Source of the DNA: DASPKO01 sp035628055
GTDB lineage: Bacteria > Planctomycetota > Phycisphaerae > Phycisphaerales > UBA1924
Direction of reading: 5' to 3'
Assembly (NCBI GenBank): GCA_035628055.1
Contig: DASPKO010000252.1
Location: 1 to 6,365 of the forward strand
DNA length: 6,365 bases
Position numbers and translations under genes: made by a program. Shown one piece after another: positions 5,430-6,365 of this stretch (positions within the stretch are counted from its first letter, which is position 1; each line of letters begins with the position of its first letter). The notes beneath the pieces were generated by a model. The model had not been told where the DNA came from. It worked only from the letters and a program-made list of their open reading frames with translations, and ran no database searches.

Positions 5430-5888
5430 TCAGATCGCCCCGCCGCGGGAACGGAACTGGCGGGCCAGGGCCAGCTTCTTGCGGGCGGCTTCCTTCTGAC
5501 GCGTGAGACGCTGGCGCTGGCCCGGGTCGGTGACCTGGGCCAAGGGCCGGGCCTCCGCCTCGGCCAGCTCGGCCTGGGCGGTTTGCTCGACGATCGATTC
5601 GACCGGGGTGGCGCGGGTGGCCAGCACCGTGAGCGTGTTCTCGACCATGTGGGCGAACCCTTCCTCGACGAGGAAGGACCGGGAGCCGCCCTGCCCCTTG
5701 CCGCCCGCGGCCTGGTCGGCGAAATCGATGCGGAGTTCGCCGATGCCCAGCTTGGCGACGATCGGAGCCCGGCCTGGAAGGAAGCCCATGGACCCGTCGT
5801 GAGCGGGGAGCTGGACATAGGTGGCCGGCTCGTCGAGGACCTGGGCCTCGGGGGTGATCAGCCTGGTGCGGAACGAGTTCTTGGCCAT
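5430..5888 (-). CDS. atpC: ATP synthase epsilon subunit (F1)
   Basis: This is the epsilon subunit of the F1Fo ATP synthase. It sits on the rotor stalk, couples rotation to catalysis and can inhibit ATP hydrolysis. Its 152 residues compare with about 139 in E. coli. The N-terminal beta-sandwich contains LITPEAQVLDEPATYVQLPA and DGSMGFLPGRAPIVAKLGIGELRI. The family usually has His where Arg40 stands in LPGRAP. A glycine-rich loop (AAGGKGQGG) precedes SRSFLVEEGFAHMVENTLTV and the end of the beta domain. The C-terminal helical hairpin runs from about 100 to 150 (AQAELAEAEARPLAQ, LTRQKEAARKKLALARQ). The ATG at 5888 has only a weak GGGA site about nine bases upstream. The gene directly upstream is the divergent ffh, not atpD, so the subunit is encoded outside the usual atp operon position. 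Confidence 0.95.
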   Translation of the reverse strand: MAKNSFRTRLITPEAQVLDEPATYVQLPAHDGSMGFLPGRAPIVAKLGIGELRIDFADQAAGGKGQGGSRSFLVEEGFAHMVENTLTVLATRATPVESIVEQTAQAELAEAEARPLAQVTDPGQRQRLTRQKEAARKKLALARQFRSRGGAI

Positions 5889-6028
5889 GCGCTTTGATCC
5901 CGGTTGGGCGCGCCCCGGCGCCGTGCCCGGGCCTCGGCGCAGTGTAGGCCGCGGCAGGGGTGGCGCCGGGCGCGGGCCCTAGCATGCGGGCCGGGCGCTG
6001 CGGGGCGGGGCACTGTCCAGGAGGCGGG
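5889..6028. other. Divergent intergenic region between atpC and ffh
   Basis: This 140-bp gap must hold the ffh promoter and probably the atpC promoter. It is almost entirely G and C. Weak -10-like hexamers exist (TAGCAT at 5980-5985 on plus, TACACT at 5946-5941 on minus), but neither has a recognisable -35 at the right distance. I saw no terminator or correctly spaced sigma-54 site. Confidence 0.5.
6019..6024 (+). promoter_or_regulatory. Ribosome binding site of ffh
   Basis: AGGAGG, an ideal Shine-Dalgarno match, stands four bases before the ATG at 6029. The spacing is slightly short, but it supports this start, which also matches the usual N-terminus of Ffh. Confidence 0.75.
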
Positions 6029-6365
6029 ATGTTCGAGCGGCTGAGCGAAGGGTTCTCCGGCGTCCTGCGGAAGCTCTCGGGGCAGGGGAGCATCACCGAC
6101 CGGAACGTGGCCGAGGCCATGGAGGACGTCCGCCGCGCCCTGATCGAGGCCGACGTGCACGTGGACGTCGTCGACCGGTTCGTGAGCGGCGTGCTGGAGG
6201 AAGCACGGGGCCGGGAGGTGACACGATCGCTCAAGCCCGGGCAGGAGATGATCGGGATCGTGCACGACCGCCTCGTGGAGCTGCTGGGCGGCCGGGCTGG
6301 CGGTGACGAAGAGGGGGAGGGCGGGCCGCTGGCCGGGCTGGTTCCGGGCGCGGGCGCCTCGCTCG
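6029..6365 (+). CDS. ffh: Ffh, signal recognition particle GTPase (partial, N-domain only)
   Basis: Ffh is the SRP54 homologue. It binds 4.5S RNA and signal sequences of nascent membrane proteins and docks with FtsY at the inner membrane. Only the first 112 codons lie in the window. They form the N-domain helical bundle, with typical motifs MFERLSEGFSGVLRKLSGQG, ITDRNVAEAMEDVRRALIEADV, SLKPGQEMIGIVHDRLVELLGG. After LLGG comes a Gly/Glu-rich stretch (RAGGDEEGEGGPLAG, then LVPGAGASL) before any sign of the G-domain P-loop, which is not reached. In E. coli about 19 residues separate this point from the GxxGxGKT motif; here 24 have passed without it, so the linker looks extended. It is the only plus-strand gene in the window and diverges from atpC. 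Confidence 0.95.
   Translation, partial: MFERLSEGFSGVLRKLSGQGSITDRNVAEAMEDVRRALIEADVHVDVVDRFVSGVLEEARGREVTRSLKPGQEMIGIVHDRLVELLGGRAGGDEEGEGGPLAGLVPGAGASL

Noticed and set aside
5941..5985. Sigma-70 promoters for atpC (TACACT) and ffh (TAGCAT)
   Set aside because: Only the -10-like hexamers are present. No -35-like hexamer stands at 16-18 bp, and single hexamers are not evidence.
4837..6234. Minus-strand open frame of 465 codons spanning DUF1579, atpC and the start of ffh
   Set aside because: It is out of frame with atpC and the DUF1579 gene, antisense to ffh, and Arg/Pro/Gly-rich, all signs of a GC-driven spurious frame.

Overview
The window is very GC-rich DNA, roughly 70% G+C by eye, and densely coding. 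It most likely comes from a flagellated member of the Planctomycetota, probably class Phycisphaerae. This is an inference from three things: a planctomycete-style prepilin with an H-X10-DG variant of the H-X9-DG motif, a secreted DUF1579-family protein with proline-rich tails, and a flgF-flgG-flgA rod cluster, all with strongly G/C-ending codons. Every gene is on the minus strand except the one at the far right, so the minus-strand genes are read from right to left.

Right end (5355-6365): the 5' third of ffh (SRP GTPase, plus strand) diverges from atpC (ATP synthase epsilon subunit, minus strand) across a 140-bp gap. atpC therefore has no atpD directly upstream, which is unusual. About 75 bp after atpC comes a gene for a secreted DUF1579 protein, closed by a clear rho-independent terminator (4502-4528).

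Middle (3064-4464): a 28-bp element that can fold in two mutually exclusive ways lies about 150 bp upstream of a tryptophan-rich prepilin-like protein gene. That gene overlaps by four bases (ATGA) a gene for an 86-residue single-pass membrane protein. The two look like a translationally coupled pair.

Left (1-2948): a good match to a sigma-54 (-24/-12) promoter is followed by a short leader and an unrecognised 74-codon ORF. This ORF overlaps the GTG start of flgF by four bases (GTGA). Then come flgF (proximal rod), flgG (distal rod) and flgA (P-ring chaperone, running off the left edge). The layout suggests a sigma-54-driven flagellar rod and P-ring operon that opens with an undescribed small protein. 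I see no RNA genes, CRISPR array, insertion sequence or phage signature. The most interesting points are the sigma-54 promoter plus small-ORF head of the flagellar operon, the two-fold palindrome before the prepilin gene, and the detached atpC.
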